Positions 49,424-58,398 of a stretch of DNA of 64,000 nucleotides are shown in pieces; position 1 is the first letter of the stretch; each line of letters opens with the position of its first letter. The notes below the pieces were generated by a model. It had not been told where the DNA came from and did no database searches. It saw nothing but the letters and a program-made list of their open reading frames with translations. The stretch is from contig NZ_MZNT01000008.1 of NCBI RefSeq assembly GCF_002042965.1, positions 248,001-312,000 on the forward strand, in the 5' to 3' direction. This DNA comes from Paenibacillus sp. 32352 (GTDB lineage: Bacteria > Bacillota > Bacilli > Paenibacillales > NBRC-103111). The position numbers and the translations under genes are program-made.

Positions 49424-50227
49424 GTGAATCTTCTGAGAAGAAATGAATCCTTCAATACGGACGCGCAGCTGTATGACGAAATGAGGCCTCCTTATGATTC
49501 ATCGGTGATTGACTGGATCATGAACAAGACCGGGGTGACGGAGCGGGACCAGCTGATCGAGATAGGACCGGGTACGGGGCAGGCGACATTGCCGTTTGCC
49601 GAGCGCGGGCTTTCCATTCATTGCATCGAGCTTGGAGAGAAGCTTGCCGCTATCTTAAAGCGGAAGTGTGAGGGATATCCGCAAGTGACGGTAGACGTGA
49701 GCCCGTTTGAAACGTGGGAATCGGATACGGTACCCCAGCCCAGGCTGATCTATTCGGCTGCAGCCTTCCATTGGATAGATAAGCAGGTAAAGTATAAGAA
49801 ATGCTCCGACCTGCTGGTGGACCATGGCTTTCTTGCCTTGATGTGGCACGAGCATACGGATGATACGCCGGATATCATAGTCAAGTCCTACGAACTGCTG
49901 GAGCGGTATTCGGACAAATCATTTCACTATCCATCCAGACAAGAGCGAAGGCAGAAGCGAATTAACGAGATCGATCATAGCGGTTACTTTACCTTCTGTG
50001 AGGCATTTGAGCACAAGTGGATGACGGAGCAAACACCGGACGAATATTTGCAAGCGTTTAAGACGCAATCCTCTTATTTATCGCTTGACGACTCTAGCAA
50101 AAAGCGGCTTTCAGAGGAATTGGCGAACCTGCTGGCCGGCTGCGATCAGCCCATCCGCAAGGCGTATGTGACCGCGGTATACTTGGCCCGGAAAAAGAGT
50201 CCGTCTTGTGTAGAAAGCGAGGCTTAG
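49424..50227 (+). CDS. Class I SAM-dependent methyltransferase
   Basis: 267-aa methyltransferase: motif I LIEIGPGTGQATLPFAERG, acidic loop IELGEKLA, and SAAAFHWID typical of small-molecule (UbiE/COQ5-like) methylases. The open frame begins at ATG 49382, but an extended -10 (TGgTATAAT, 49387-49395) lies within it, so translation should start downstream, at GTG 49424. Substrate unknown. The MFS gene begins 4 bp after the stop, so the two may be co-expressed. Confidence 0.8.
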   Translation: MNLLRRNESFNTDAQLYDEMRPPYDSSVIDWIMNKTGVTERDQLIEIGPGTGQATLPFAERGLSIHCIELGEKLAAILKRKCEGYPQVTVDVSPFETWESDTVPQPRLIYSAAAFHWIDKQVKYKKCSDLLVDHGFLALMWHEHTDDTPDIIVKSYELLERYSDKSFHYPSRQERRQKRINEIDHSGYFTFCEAFEHKWMTEQTPDEYLQAFKTQSSYLSLDDSSKKRLSEELANLLAGCDQPIRKAYVTAVYLARKKSPSCVESEA

Positions 50228-50231
50228 CGCT

Positions 50232-51464
50232 TTGGAAAAATACAGTCGCTACAATACGATACTGCTGCTTATCGTCGTCTTCGGAGGCTTTCTGATCTTC
50301 GGATTTTCGGAAAATATTAAAGGTCCGGCCATTCCCAGAATGCAGGCTGATTTCAGCTTGAATGAAGCGCAGCTGGGATGGCTCCTGGCCTTAAATTCGC
50401 TTGGCTATTTGGCGGCCTGCTCTTATACTTCTATTTTATCAAGGAAAATAGGGATCCGATGGACTGGAATCATCGCCTTTGTATCCATGGCAGTTTCGGG
50501 CGTATTGATGTATCTCTCCACCTCTTATCCTTTTTTGTCCGCCGCTTATTTTGTGATGTATCTGGGGAACGGGATGCTGGAAATCGGTCTTGCGATTATG
50601 GCGGCGCGTATCTTTACCAGGAATACGGGAATGATGATGAATCTCGCCCATTTCTTTTATGGACTCAGCTCGACGGTAGCCCCGATCATTGCGGCTTCCC
50701 TGATGGGATGGCATGTGATGGGTGGTGAGCTGGGGTGGCGCGGGATGTACCTGATCATGCTGTCTTTATCCTTGCTGCCCGTCATTCCTTCGCTGCTGGG
50801 CCGGTTTCCGACGGGGAATCAGGAGGAGGGGGCCAACAGCTCCTTTCGCGATCTGGTCGCTGATCCTGTCGCGTGGCTTATCGTCGCCGTCCTGTCCTTC
50901 GGGGTCGTATCGGAGCTTGCTGTCGGAAGCTGGCTGGTTTATTTCCTGGAAAGAGCATATGCATGGCCGATAGAGGACGCTTCACGCATGCTGTCGGTTT
51001 TCTTCCTTTTCTTTATGCTCTCCCGTTTATTTCTCGGACCTGTTACCGATAAGATCGGATATACGATGTCCATCATGATATTTTCCGCATTCTCAGGCCT
51101 CTGCAGCCTGGCGGCCATTGTACTCGGCGAAAAAGCAGCCATCCTGTTTGCCGTCGCCGGAATCGGCATTGCTCCGATCTATCCGACTGTGATGGCGCTG
51201 CTGGCCAAGCGATACGGGAAGGGCGTGGATACCGCGATCACGTTTACCGTTACGCTGATGGGAATTGCCAGTGTTATCGGCAATCTTCTGATAGGATATA
51301 TCATCGATGGGGTCCGCAGTATGTTCTCTATGCGTGACACCGCGGACAGCCAGCTTATCGGGCTTCAGGCAGGGTACGGGTTTATAGCCGTACTGGCGCT
51401 CTTGTGCTCGGTTACCTGCGGGATTCTGTACCTGCGCCTGCGGGAGCAGAAGGAAGTCGTATAA
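50232..51464 (+). CDS. MFS transporter
   Basis: 410-aa protein with twelve predicted membrane helices in two six-helix halves. The N half has FSENIKGPAIPRMQADFSL and LSRKIGIRWTG (loop 2-3 motif); the C half has FLGPVTDKIGYTMSIM and AKRYGKGVDTAITFTVTLMGIASVIGNLLIGYI. This resembles FucP-like or drug/sugar exporters; substrate unknown. TTG 50232 as start. Confidence 0.85.
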   Translation: MEKYSRYNTILLLIVVFGGFLIFGFSENIKGPAIPRMQADFSLNEAQLGWLLALNSLGYLAACSYTSILSRKIGIRWTGIIAFVSMAVSGVLMYLSTSYPFLSAAYFVMYLGNGMLEIGLAIMAARIFTRNTGMMMNLAHFFYGLSSTVAPIIAASLMGWHVMGGELGWRGMYLIMLSLSLLPVIPSLLGRFPTGNQEEGANSSFRDLVADPVAWLIVAVLSFGVVSELAVGSWLVYFLERAYAWPIEDASRMLSVFFLFFMLSRLFLGPVTDKIGYTMSIMIFSAFSGLCSLAAIVLGEKAAILFAVAGIGIAPIYPTVMALLAKRYGKGVDTAITFTVTLMGIASVIGNLLIGYIIDGVRSMFSMRDTADSQLIGLQAGYGFIAVLALLCSVTCGILYLRLREQKEVV

Positions 51465-51516
51465 AACGGGTAGATGAAGAGGAGATCTAGACCGTAATGA
51501 AGGAGAGGGCGACCGG

Positions 51517-51684
51517 ATGAAGTCAGACCGTAACGCTGAACTCAATAAGGCAGCCAAGAAGGATGTACTGGGAGATGCTTTAGCCGATAGGCTTCCGCCG
51601 TTATCAATATTAAAGCTGCATAAATTTACCACCCCGGTCCCTGTACGAGCAGTTACAGCTGCTTCTCAAAATGAACCGGTATAA
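51517..51684 (+). CDS. Small hypothetical protein, 55 aa
   Basis: ATG 51517 follows AAGGAGAGGG at ideal distance and opens a 55-codon frame that begins MKSDRNAELNKA and ends ASQNEPV. It is charged at the N terminus (KKDVLGDALADRL) and Pro/Val/Thr-rich later. No family recognised. It lies between two MFS genes. Confidence 0.6.
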   Translation: MKSDRNAELNKAAKKDVLGDALADRLPPLSILKLHKFTTPVPVRAVTAASQNEPV

Positions 51685-51782
51685 CCCGGGTGGTTAAGGA
51701 GATATTAGAAAGAAATGGATGATGCTTATATGATGCCTTACGGGACTCAACGCGTTCAGTCAGACGAGAGGAGGCAGACGCT

Positions 51783-53192
51783 ATGAATGCATATCAGCGC
51801 AAAATTACAGCAGCGTTATTAATCGCAACGTTTCTATCAGCTATTGAAGGAACGATCATCAGCTCTGCGATGCCCGCCATTGTTAAAAAGCTGGGAGGCA
51901 TGGAGCTTATCAGCTGGGTGTTTGCCATCTACCTGCTAACATCGGCTGTCACCACTCCGATTTTCGGTAAATTAGCGGATCTTTTCGGCCGCAAAAAGGT
52001 GTTCCTAATCGGGACCTCCTTATTTTTGTTGGGCTCCATGCTGTGCGGACTTTCCCAGACGATGCAGCAGCTGATTTGGTTCCGCGCCATTCAAGGGATC
52101 GGAGCGGGGGCCGTGGTGCCGATTACCTTCACGATCATCGGCGATATTTTTACATTTGAACAGCGGTCCAAGGTACAGGGGATGTTCAGCTCGATATGGG
52201 GGATCGCCGGTATTTTCGGTCCGCTTGTCGGCGGCTTTCTCGTCGATTATGTCAGCTGGCATTGGATCTTTTACATGAATCTTCCTTTTGGAATCATCTC
52301 CATGTTCATTATCGCGAAGAGTCTGCAAGAAAATCTTGAAAAACGGAAGCGTAAAATCGATTACGGCGGGGCTGTAACCTTTACGGTCGGGACGACGGCG
52401 CTGCTCTATGCGCTGATTTCCGGCGGCAACGAGTTGTCGTGGAATTCCGCTCCAATGTATATTTTATTCGCGGTTTCGGTCGTATTTCTCATCTCGTTTG
52501 TTTGGATTCAGATGCGGCATCCGGAGCCAATGATCCCAGTACAATTGTTTCATCATCGGGAGGTTACGATTTCCAATGTCGTCTCGTTTCTGGCAAGCGG
52601 CATTCTGATCGGGATCACGGCTTATCTTCCTCTATGGATTCAAGGGGTTCTTCAGCAAGGAGCTATGTTCTCGGGATTCATTCTTATGCCGATGTCCATC
52701 GGATGGCCTATAGGCGCTATGGTTGGAAGCCGTCTCTTGCTCCGGCTGGGCTCCAGACTGATATCCCTGATGGGAATATTTCTTCTGGTTGTCAGCACTC
52801 TTTCCTTGACGTTTATAACCATTTCGACACCTAGCTGGGTTATCTTGATCATGATCTTTATATCAGGGCTTGGCTTCGGCTTATCGATGACGATTTTTAC
52901 TATTGTGGTTCAATCTGCCGTGGGATGGAATTTGCGCGGGGTGGCTACATCCTCCAATACATTTCTGCGCACATTGGGGCAGACCTTGGGCGTTGCGGTG
53001 CTGGGAACGTTCCTGAATCAACGTATCGGAACTTACGCCAAAGCAGGCGAAGAGGTTCCTCCTGCCATTCTTGCCGGAGGCATTCATGGCGTGTTCTTGA
53101 TTATTGCAGGACTAGCTGTCCTCAGCTTGCTTATTTCCTTCTGGATTCCCAAGTTTAAACCGGAGCAGGAGACGGAAAAAGCGAAAGCCTGA
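51783..53192 (+). CDS. MFS drug exporter, DHA2 (EmrB/QacA) family
   Basis: 469-aa, fourteen-helix multidrug exporter: IEGTIISSAMPAIVKKLGG (motif D1 region), KLADLFGRKKVFLIG (motif A), RAIQGIGAGAVVP (motif B) and GPLVGGFLVDYVSWHWIFYMNLPFG (motif C). Exports organic compounds by proton antiport. ATG 51783 after GAGGAGGCAGACGCT. Similar in family to the exporter at 60690. Confidence 0.9.
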   Translation: MNAYQRKITAALLIATFLSAIEGTIISSAMPAIVKKLGGMELISWVFAIYLLTSAVTTPIFGKLADLFGRKKVFLIGTSLFLLGSMLCGLSQTMQQLIWFRAIQGIGAGAVVPITFTIIGDIFTFEQRSKVQGMFSSIWGIAGIFGPLVGGFLVDYVSWHWIFYMNLPFGIISMFIIAKSLQENLEKRKRKIDYGGAVTFTVGTTALLYALISGGNELSWNSAPMYILFAVSVVFLISFVWIQMRHPEPMIPVQLFHHREVTISNVVSFLASGILIGITAYLPLWIQGVLQQGAMFSGFILMPMSIGWPIGAMVGSRLLLRLGSRLISLMGIFLLVVSTLSLTFITISTPSWVILIMIFISGLGFGLSMTIFTIVVQSAVGWNLRGVATSSNTFLRTLGQTLGVAVLGTFLNQRIGTYAKAGEEVPPAILAGGIHGVFLIIAGLAVLSLLISFWIPKFKPEQETEKAKA

Positions 53193-53322
53193 CCGGCCAG
53201 CACAGCAGGAGGGTCCGTTCTTTGAAGCGGCGGCAATCGTTCATCATATTGTCACTCCATGATCTAGGTTTATATGGAATAATTATACATGAATTCAGCT
53301 GCAGCTAAATAAGGAGGGCCTT

Positions 53323-54306
53323 ATGAAGATTGGTGAGATCAAAATATTCGCCGGAAGCTCCGGGAAAGCCTTTGCGGACAAGATGTGCCGGTATATGGGG
53401 GTCGAAGTCGGGCAATCGGAAACGTTGACCTTCTCCGAAGGCAACACCTTCGTAAGGATCAGGGAGACCGTTCGGGATAAGGACGTCTACCTGGTACAGT
53501 CCATCGGACTCAGGCCGAACGATGAATTTGTGGAGATCTTGTTTTGGGTCGATGCCTTCAAGAGAGCGAGCGCCAATACGGTGACGGTCATAATGCCCTA
53601 CTTCAGCTACGCCAAGGGGGACAAGAAGGACGAGCCCCGAGTCTCCATCAGAGCCAGGGTATGCGCGGAAGCGATTGAAATGGCCGGCGCGGACCGGGTC
53701 GTTGCGATGGACCTGCACAGCCACCAAATCCAGGGCTTTTTCAAAAAGCCGGTAGACCATCTTTTTGCCCTGCCTGTACTATGTGAAACGATAGCCCGGA
53801 TGCAATTAGCCGATCCGATTATCGTGTCTCCGGATGCGGGCTTTGCCAAGCAGGCGCGCAAATACGCAGATTACCTGGGTACGTCGCTTGCCATTGGGGA
53901 CAAGACCCGGAAAGGTCATGATGAGAAAGCTGAGATTTTGGAGCTCATCGGTCATGTTGAGGGAAAAACGGCGATCATCGTCGATGATTTCTCCATTTCC
54001 GGCGGCACGTTGATCGAGCTTTCGAAGCTGTTGGTGGAACGGGGCGCAGCAAGAGTCCTCGCATGCTTATCGCATCTGGTTCTCAACGAAGCCGCCGTAC
54101 GAAAAATCGACAACAGCCCCATCGAGCTCGTAATCAGCACCGATTCCGTGGACAACCCTCATCTGGTCCATTCCAACAAGTTTAAGCTGGTCTCCGTCGC
54201 GCCACTGTTCGGGGAGGCCATAAGCCGAATTCATAACCGGGAGTCCTTAAGCCCTTTGTTCGACAGGGTTCCCGATAAAGTCATCACCTGTTCCTTTGAT
54301 CAATGA
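53323..54306 (+). CDS. Divergent ribose-phosphate pyrophosphokinase-like protein
   Basis: 327-aa PRPP-synthetase fold. The N-terminal IKIFAGSSGKAFADKM, VYLVQSIG, and DLHSHQIQGFF (canonical DLHSGQIQGFF) and VSPDAGFAKQARKYA are recognisable. Two catalytic regions differ from housekeeping Prs: the flexible loop reads YAKGDKKDEPR instead of YARQDRKDKPR, and the PRPP-binding loop reads IIVDDFSISGGTL instead of VDDMIDTAGT. It is probably a secondary paralogue, possibly with altered substrate or regulation. ATG 53323 after AAGGAGGGCC. A strong terminator follows. Confidence 0.82.
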   Translation: MKIGEIKIFAGSSGKAFADKMCRYMGVEVGQSETLTFSEGNTFVRIRETVRDKDVYLVQSIGLRPNDEFVEILFWVDAFKRASANTVTVIMPYFSYAKGDKKDEPRVSIRARVCAEAIEMAGADRVVAMDLHSHQIQGFFKKPVDHLFALPVLCETIARMQLADPIIVSPDAGFAKQARKYADYLGTSLAIGDKTRKGHDEKAEILELIGHVEGKTAIIVDDFSISGGTLIELSKLLVERGAARVLACLSHLVLNEAAVRKIDNSPIELVISTDSVDNPHLVHSNKFKLVSVAPLFGEAISRIHNRESLSPLFDRVPDKVITCSFDQ

Positions 54307-54326
54307 TACGCAGCATATTGGAAGAG

Positions 54327-54361
54327 AGAGTTTGCCTATCTGTTTGGCAGGCTCTTTTTTT
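54327..54361 (+). terminator. Rho-independent terminator
   Basis: AGAGTTTGCC / GGCAGGCTCT stem with two G-U pairs, then TTTTTT; ends the PRPP-synthetase-like gene. Confidence 0.85.
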
Positions 54362-54395
54362 CACCACATGTACATATAAGAGGGGGGGATCGGAT

Positions 54396-54860
54396 GTGAA
54401 CGAAGTGATTATCCATAAGGCGGAGCAGCTGGATGGCTCGGAGCTAACCCGATTAGTAGAAGAGAGCACGGGGGAGGGCTTTCGACATCTTCAGCGGCTA
54501 ATCCGCGATTATGAAAGCGGAATCAACACCTTCGATAAGCAGGGGGAGGCGCTCTTTCTCGCTTATTATCAAGGCGCTCTTGCCGGTGTATGCGGATTGA
54601 ATCAGGATCCATATGCCTTGGACCAGCCGGTTGGCCGCGTTCGCCGTATGTATGTTTCAACAGGAAGCCGGAGACTCGGCATCGGAAGACGGTTGATGGA
54701 GGCCGTCATTGCGGAGGCAAGAAGTCATTACAGCATGCTGGTTCTAAGAACGGACAATCCGGAAGCGGATCGGTTTTATCGCTCTTTAGGCTTTAAGCCA
54801 GATGAAACGGCCGATCATTACAGTCATTACCTTCCATTAAAAGCTTGCGGGCTTGGCTAA
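54396..54860 (+). CDS. GNAT family N-acetyltransferase
   Basis: 154-aa acetyltransferase with VRRMYVSTGSRRLGIGRRLMEAVIAEA (acetyl-CoA loop RRLGIG) and VLRTDNPEADRFYRSLGFKP. GTG 54396 follows AGGGGGG; the frame is open to 54303 but that part overlaps the upstream terminator. Substrate unknown. Confidence 0.8.
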   Translation: MNEVIIHKAEQLDGSELTRLVEESTGEGFRHLQRLIRDYESGINTFDKQGEALFLAYYQGALAGVCGLNQDPYALDQPVGRVRRMYVSTGSRRLGIGRRLMEAVIAEARSHYSMLVLRTDNPEADRFYRSLGFKPDETADHYSHYLPLKACGLG

Positions 54861-54985
54861 GACGACCTGAAGCATGCTGCTTCCAAAGTTTCTGATAATT
54901 TTGGACATATCCCTTGCACTGATACTTCGTTATAATGGGTGACAAATCATACCAAATAAACAAAAGATTTGGAGGGAATCGGCCA

Positions 54986-56554
54986 ATGGAACAAGGTGCA
55001 AGTCAAATGAACCGGCATGCTGAGGAGGATTATAAGCCTGCTGCGCTGCCGCACGCATTTAAGATAATACACGGCAGCCTGTTTCCGACCAAGGGAGACC
55101 ATGCTGTTTCAACAGCGGGCTCGCTGCAATTGCTTAGAAGCTTCAAGGCCGCAGCTATCCGCTGCCAGGGGTTGGGGCGCTTCGAGACATTGATTCCCGA
55201 AGCAGCCAAACGTTGGCGCGAAAAGCTGGATAAGGTGCCGAACCGGATTCACCCGGAGCTGCATTTCGGCCTAGCTCCCTGCTCCGTATCACAGGATTCG
55301 GCTGAGACCCATACCTACTATTTGGCCGTGGAGGTGAGCAGCTTTGAAGGGCTGCCGGAGGAGTTCGAGCGCATTGAGGTTCGGGCGGATCACTACGCAG
55401 TGGTTCGAAAAGAACCAGGGCAGGATGTGAAGGACATCTATGCTGCCGCTCATAAATTCATCCGGAACGAACAGAAAAGGATGGCGCCCAAGGATGCGGA
55501 GCCGTTAGCTTACCAGCTTGAAATTTTTTACGAAAGCATGGAAGCGTACGGGGAGAGATTGTCAGGGGCTGCGGGCCGCCCGTTCGTCATGGATATATGT
55601 ATTCCTGTAGAGGATAGTGAAGGCTACCGTCCAACATCCGTTCCATCCGTTTTCAAAGTCCTGCATCAGCCGCTTGATGACACAGATACGGACTCGGTTG
55701 ACAGGTCAACGGCGACAGAGGGGCCAGCTCCCATAGAGCGTTTCGTTCCGCAGATTGTCTTCGACGGCGGGACGGTTACAACGACATTGGAAGAGCATGA
55801 AGAGATGATCGCCTGGCTTGAGCGACATGCCGGTTGGAAAATAGCCCAGCAGGAGAACTGGAAGCCTGTCCCTCAGGCAGCGGTCGGTAAAATGACCCAT
55901 ATGGGTTGGGGAGTCTGGATCGAGTCCGGCAGCTCATCCGAAGGAGAGCCTGTTCCTGCCGCAGCTAAAGGACCCTTCGATCCATTCGCCCGCTGGTGCT
56001 GGAGGACCGGGAATGTGCAGGAAAAACGCCAGGAGCTAATGGCAAACGGCGTTCGGGTAAGCGAGCTGTACAGAGACCCAGAGGGCTTAGAAAGCTTTGA
56101 TTTCTGGGCCGGCCCTAAAGAGATGCTGCTGACGGCCATAGAGGATCCGGCATGGAAGGAGTCTTCTCTCGCCGACGCGAACCGGTTCCGGATTACAGTC
56201 CGGCATTTGCAGAAGTCGATGGAGTGGTACCACAATTACATTGGAATGGAAACGGTAACAGATCGTTCCGAGCATGGATACGCGGTCATGAAGCTTGGCA
56301 TCAATTACCATCCGGATGGACAATCCCGATGGCTATTGGAAGAGGACCCTAGCCGTCCCGAAACCGGCCCCGTCGATGGGCTGTTCCGAACCCGGTGCAT
56401 CATTTCTAGCCGGGAGTCGTTCTTCAAGTATCACCAGTTTCTGAGGGATAGCGGAGTTGAGGTTTCGGAAGTCACAGGGTTTCTTCAGCGTGGCCGCGTC
56501 TGCTTCCATCTGTATGATCCGGACGGCAACCGGTTTGATGTTAGCAGCTTTTAG
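54986..56554 (+). CDS. GyrI-like domain fused to two VOC (glyoxalase-type) domains
   Basis: 522-aa cytoplasmic protein. Residues about 45-205 match the GyrI-like/effector-binding fold (FKAAAIRCQGLGRF..., FERIEVRADHYAVV, FVMDICIPV). Residues about 225-385 and 390-520 are two VOC domains of the glyoxalase/bleomycin-resistance type, the second with FRITVRHLQKSMEWYHNYIGMETV and a C-terminal DPDGNRFDVSSF. No HTH is present. ATG 54986 is chosen because GGAGGGAA lies 7 nt upstream; the earlier ATG 54935 sits in a TATAAT box. The combination suggests ligand binding or detoxification; substrate unknown. Confidence 0.78.
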   Translation: MEQGASQMNRHAEEDYKPAALPHAFKIIHGSLFPTKGDHAVSTAGSLQLLRSFKAAAIRCQGLGRFETLIPEAAKRWREKLDKVPNRIHPELHFGLAPCSVSQDSAETHTYYLAVEVSSFEGLPEEFERIEVRADHYAVVRKEPGQDVKDIYAAAHKFIRNEQKRMAPKDAEPLAYQLEIFYESMEAYGERLSGAAGRPFVMDICIPVEDSEGYRPTSVPSVFKVLHQPLDDTDTDSVDRSTATEGPAPIERFVPQIVFDGGTVTTTLEEHEEMIAWLERHAGWKIAQQENWKPVPQAAVGKMTHMGWGVWIESGSSSEGEPVPAAAKGPFDPFARWCWRTGNVQEKRQELMANGVRVSELYRDPEGLESFDFWAGPKEMLLTAIEDPAWKESSLADANRFRITVRHLQKSMEWYHNYIGMETVTDRSEHGYAVMKLGINYHPDGQSRWLLEEDPSRPETGPVDGLFRTRCIISSRESFFKYHQFLRDSGVEVSEVTGFLQRGRVCFHLYDPDGNRFDVSSF

Positions 56555-56647
56555 TATGCTGTATATGGATGAAAAACGAAGTTCGGGTTACGATCTGTTA
56601 AGTTGTTCCTACTGGAACCAGGAATAAAGACATTGTATAACGAGCTA

Positions 56648-56675
56648 GAAGGGGGTGCCGTGGCAGCTCCTTCTT
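56648..56675. other. Hairpin in intergenic region 56555-56714
   Basis: AGAAGGGGGTGCC / GGCAGCTCCTTCT with one mismatch and a 2-nt loop; no T-tract. It may act as a weak terminator between convergent genes. The rest of the gap shows nothing. Confidence 0.5.
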
Positions 56676-56714
56676 CACTCTCATAAACATCACCCCATAA
56701 CTGCCCAGGCGTAG

Positions 56715-57170
56715 TCAGGGCTGCACGGAGAAGTCGTATTTCATCAGCTTGAAGCGGATGCCGTGAGGCTCATACAGCTTATGGTCCAGCCATGGGGAAG
56801 CTTCCAGGAAACCAAGGCTGCTCCAGAAATCTATGGATAGGTTCCGCGAGTGCAGCTCAACCGTAGTGATGCTCGTCTGTTGTTTGATGTACGCGGCGAT
56901 TCCTTCCCATAGACGGCGTCCGATTCCCTTCTTGCGATGCTGTGATGAGACTGCGGCAAACCGGATTTCGGCCGTTGTCCCGTTCATGAACAAGACCATG
57001 GCTCCAACCACGTCCTCCTCCTCCGTGCAGACAAAGCCAACCTCATCTCCTTCCATAGAGAGCGCTTGTCTTGTTTCTCTTCCCATTCCCAGCGGCTTCC
57101 ACATCTCGTTATACAGCAGGTCTTCCATCTTCTCTTTTAAAGTTTTGTTATCGACGATACCTACGCGCAT
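56715..57170 (-). CDS. GNAT family N-acetyltransferase
   Basis: 151-aa acetyltransferase with VGAMVLFMNGTTAEIRFAAVSSQHRKKGIGRRLWEGIAAYI (RKKGIGRRL acetyl-CoA loop) and the C-terminal FWSSLGFLEASPW block. ATG 57170 follows GGAGCCGATCAGAC. Substrate unknown. The 57171-57394 gap upstream contains its promoter and that of a small gene. Confidence 0.82.
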   Translation of the reverse strand: MRVGIVDNKTLKEKMEDLLYNEMWKPLGMGRETRQALSMEGDEVGFVCTEEEDVVGAMVLFMNGTTAEIRFAAVSSQHRKKGIGRRLWEGIAAYIKQQTSITTVELHSRNLSIDFWSSLGFLEASPWLDHKLYEPHGIRFKLMKYDFSVQP

Positions 57171-57394
57171 GTCTGATCGGCTCCTTTTTTATAGACCATG
57201 GCTTCCAGCATATATGTATGTGCTTGCTCCGATAAGCAGTACGCGTACTGGCTTCTTTTCAAGATAAGGCATGTTGTTGTAAAAGCGGCGGATATTGTTT
57301 AGAAAAGCTGGAATTCAGGTAATAGTAATGTATAGAAATTAGAGATTGTGAGAATAATAGATTACTAGAGAGGAAAAGAAGGGAGGGGAACCGA

Positions 57395-57529
57395 ATGAAG
57401 AGTCCAACCAATCAAGCTGCGGCACACAGCAATCGTTACTATTTCTTAATGTACATAAAAACCGGCGATAAGAAGTATCTAATGCGGATTTTACCTATGG
57501 AGCTTGAACAGAAAGCATCCTTTGCCTAG
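57395..57529 (+). CDS. Small hypothetical protein, 44 aa
   Basis: ATG 57395 after GGGAGGGG encodes 44 aa that begin MKSPTNQAAA and end EQKASFA, with an aromatic middle (NRYYFLMYIKTG). The strong ribosome site and a terminator 33 bp downstream support translation. No family recognised. Confidence 0.6.
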   Translation: MKSPTNQAAAHSNRYYFLMYIKTGDKKYLMRILPMELEQKASFA

Positions 57530-57561
57530 AAAAGCTTTATGGTTAGAATAAAGAGCCCGTG

Positions 57562-57598
57562 AAAAAGACCTTTCCTCTGTCAGAAAAGGTCTTTTTTG
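57562..57598 (+). terminator. Rho-independent terminator
   Basis: AAAAAGACCTTT / AAAAGGTCTTTTTT stem with T-run. Confidence 0.9.
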
Positions 57599-57601
57599 AC
57601 G

Positions 57602-57655
57602 TTCGGGGCTCCCTGCAAAGCACCTGAATCAGCATAGAAGCCGAGGCCCACTGAA
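57602..57655 (+). repeat. Dispersed intergenic repeat, copy C
   Basis: TTCGGGGCTCCCTGCAAAGCAC plus CTGAATCAGC and AGAAGCC..GGCC match copies A and B; the closing arm is lost. It starts 4 bp after a terminator T-run. Confidence 0.78.
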
Positions 57656-57695
57656 TCCAGGTACAGCGGTTCTTTTTTGCAGGCAGGGTGAGGGG

Positions 57696-58085
57696 TTACT
57701 CGGCGGACGATTTCTCATCAAACCAAAGAGGATCGTCGCAATCGACTTCCCCGTTGTAATTGATTAAGATTTCCTCCCCGGCCTTGATGTCCGTATACGC
57801 ATAGAAATCAACCGTATGGTTGTCGAAGTTCAGCTCGTAATAGGCATTAGGCTCATAAGCGTGATTAAACAGCATGCCATAGCCCAGAAGGATAGCGGAA
57901 TGATGGGCACCGTACTCAAATGCGTAATCCGCAAGCAAGGTTTTCTCAATGTGAACATGCTCTTCGTTAGGGTAAGGAATAACAGGCGCCTCGTGGATCA
58001 GAGACCCTTTGGCTATATCACAAGTTGCAAAAACCCCTCTATTGAATTCTCCGTCGCTAAGTTTGGAAGTCTTGATCTCAATCAT
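57696..58085 (-). CDS. SET domain protein
   Basis: 129-aa protein consisting of a minimal SET domain: FNRGVFATCDIAKGSLIHEAPVI, GYGMLFNHAYEPNAYYEL, and DIKAGEEILINYNG (conserved NHxxxPN and GEEIxxxY motifs). Family members are SAM-dependent lysine methyltransferases; bacterial stand-alone ones have mostly unknown substrates. ATG 58085 follows AGGTGACTACC. Monocistronic. Confidence 0.85.
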   Translation of the reverse strand: MIEIKTSKLSDGEFNRGVFATCDIAKGSLIHEAPVIPYPNEEHVHIEKTLLADYAFEYGAHHSAILLGYGMLFNHAYEPNAYYELNFDNHTVDFYAYTDIKAGEEILINYNGEVDCDDPLWFDEKSSAE

Positions 58086-58310
58086 GGTAGTCACCTGCAC
58101 GATCTATAGTCTATGAAAAGTCTGAAGATTGGACAATCAGGAAGAACAATATCATGTTACCCCATATCCGAACCTTATTACAATAGAATACCAAAAACAT
58201 GCAAGTAACTCCAATTTTAAATGACGTGTTATATGTATGTTATGTTATGTGATATAAATGTTAGTTTTTTACTTAATTATCGTTAGTTTTGGTGGCTATT
58301 CAATATATTA

Positions 58311-58351
58311 TGTTAGATTTATTGACAAAAACGACATGAGTCCGGTAAAAT
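58311..58351 (+). promoter_or_regulatory. Promoter with GlnR/TnrA operator
   Basis: TGTTA-GATTTAT-TGACA (58311-58327) fits TGTNA-N7-TNACA. Its right half provides TTGACA (-35, 58322-58327), with TAAAAT (58346-58351) as -10 at 18 bp. The overlap suggests GlnR repression in nitrogen excess. Upstream (58225-58260) TGTTAT-rich degenerate repeats are present. Otherwise 58101-58398 holds no gene. Confidence 0.8.
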
Positions 58352-58398
58352 ACGTTCAAGACCTTTAAAGTTTATAGAGAAAAGGGAGGTTTTGTTAC

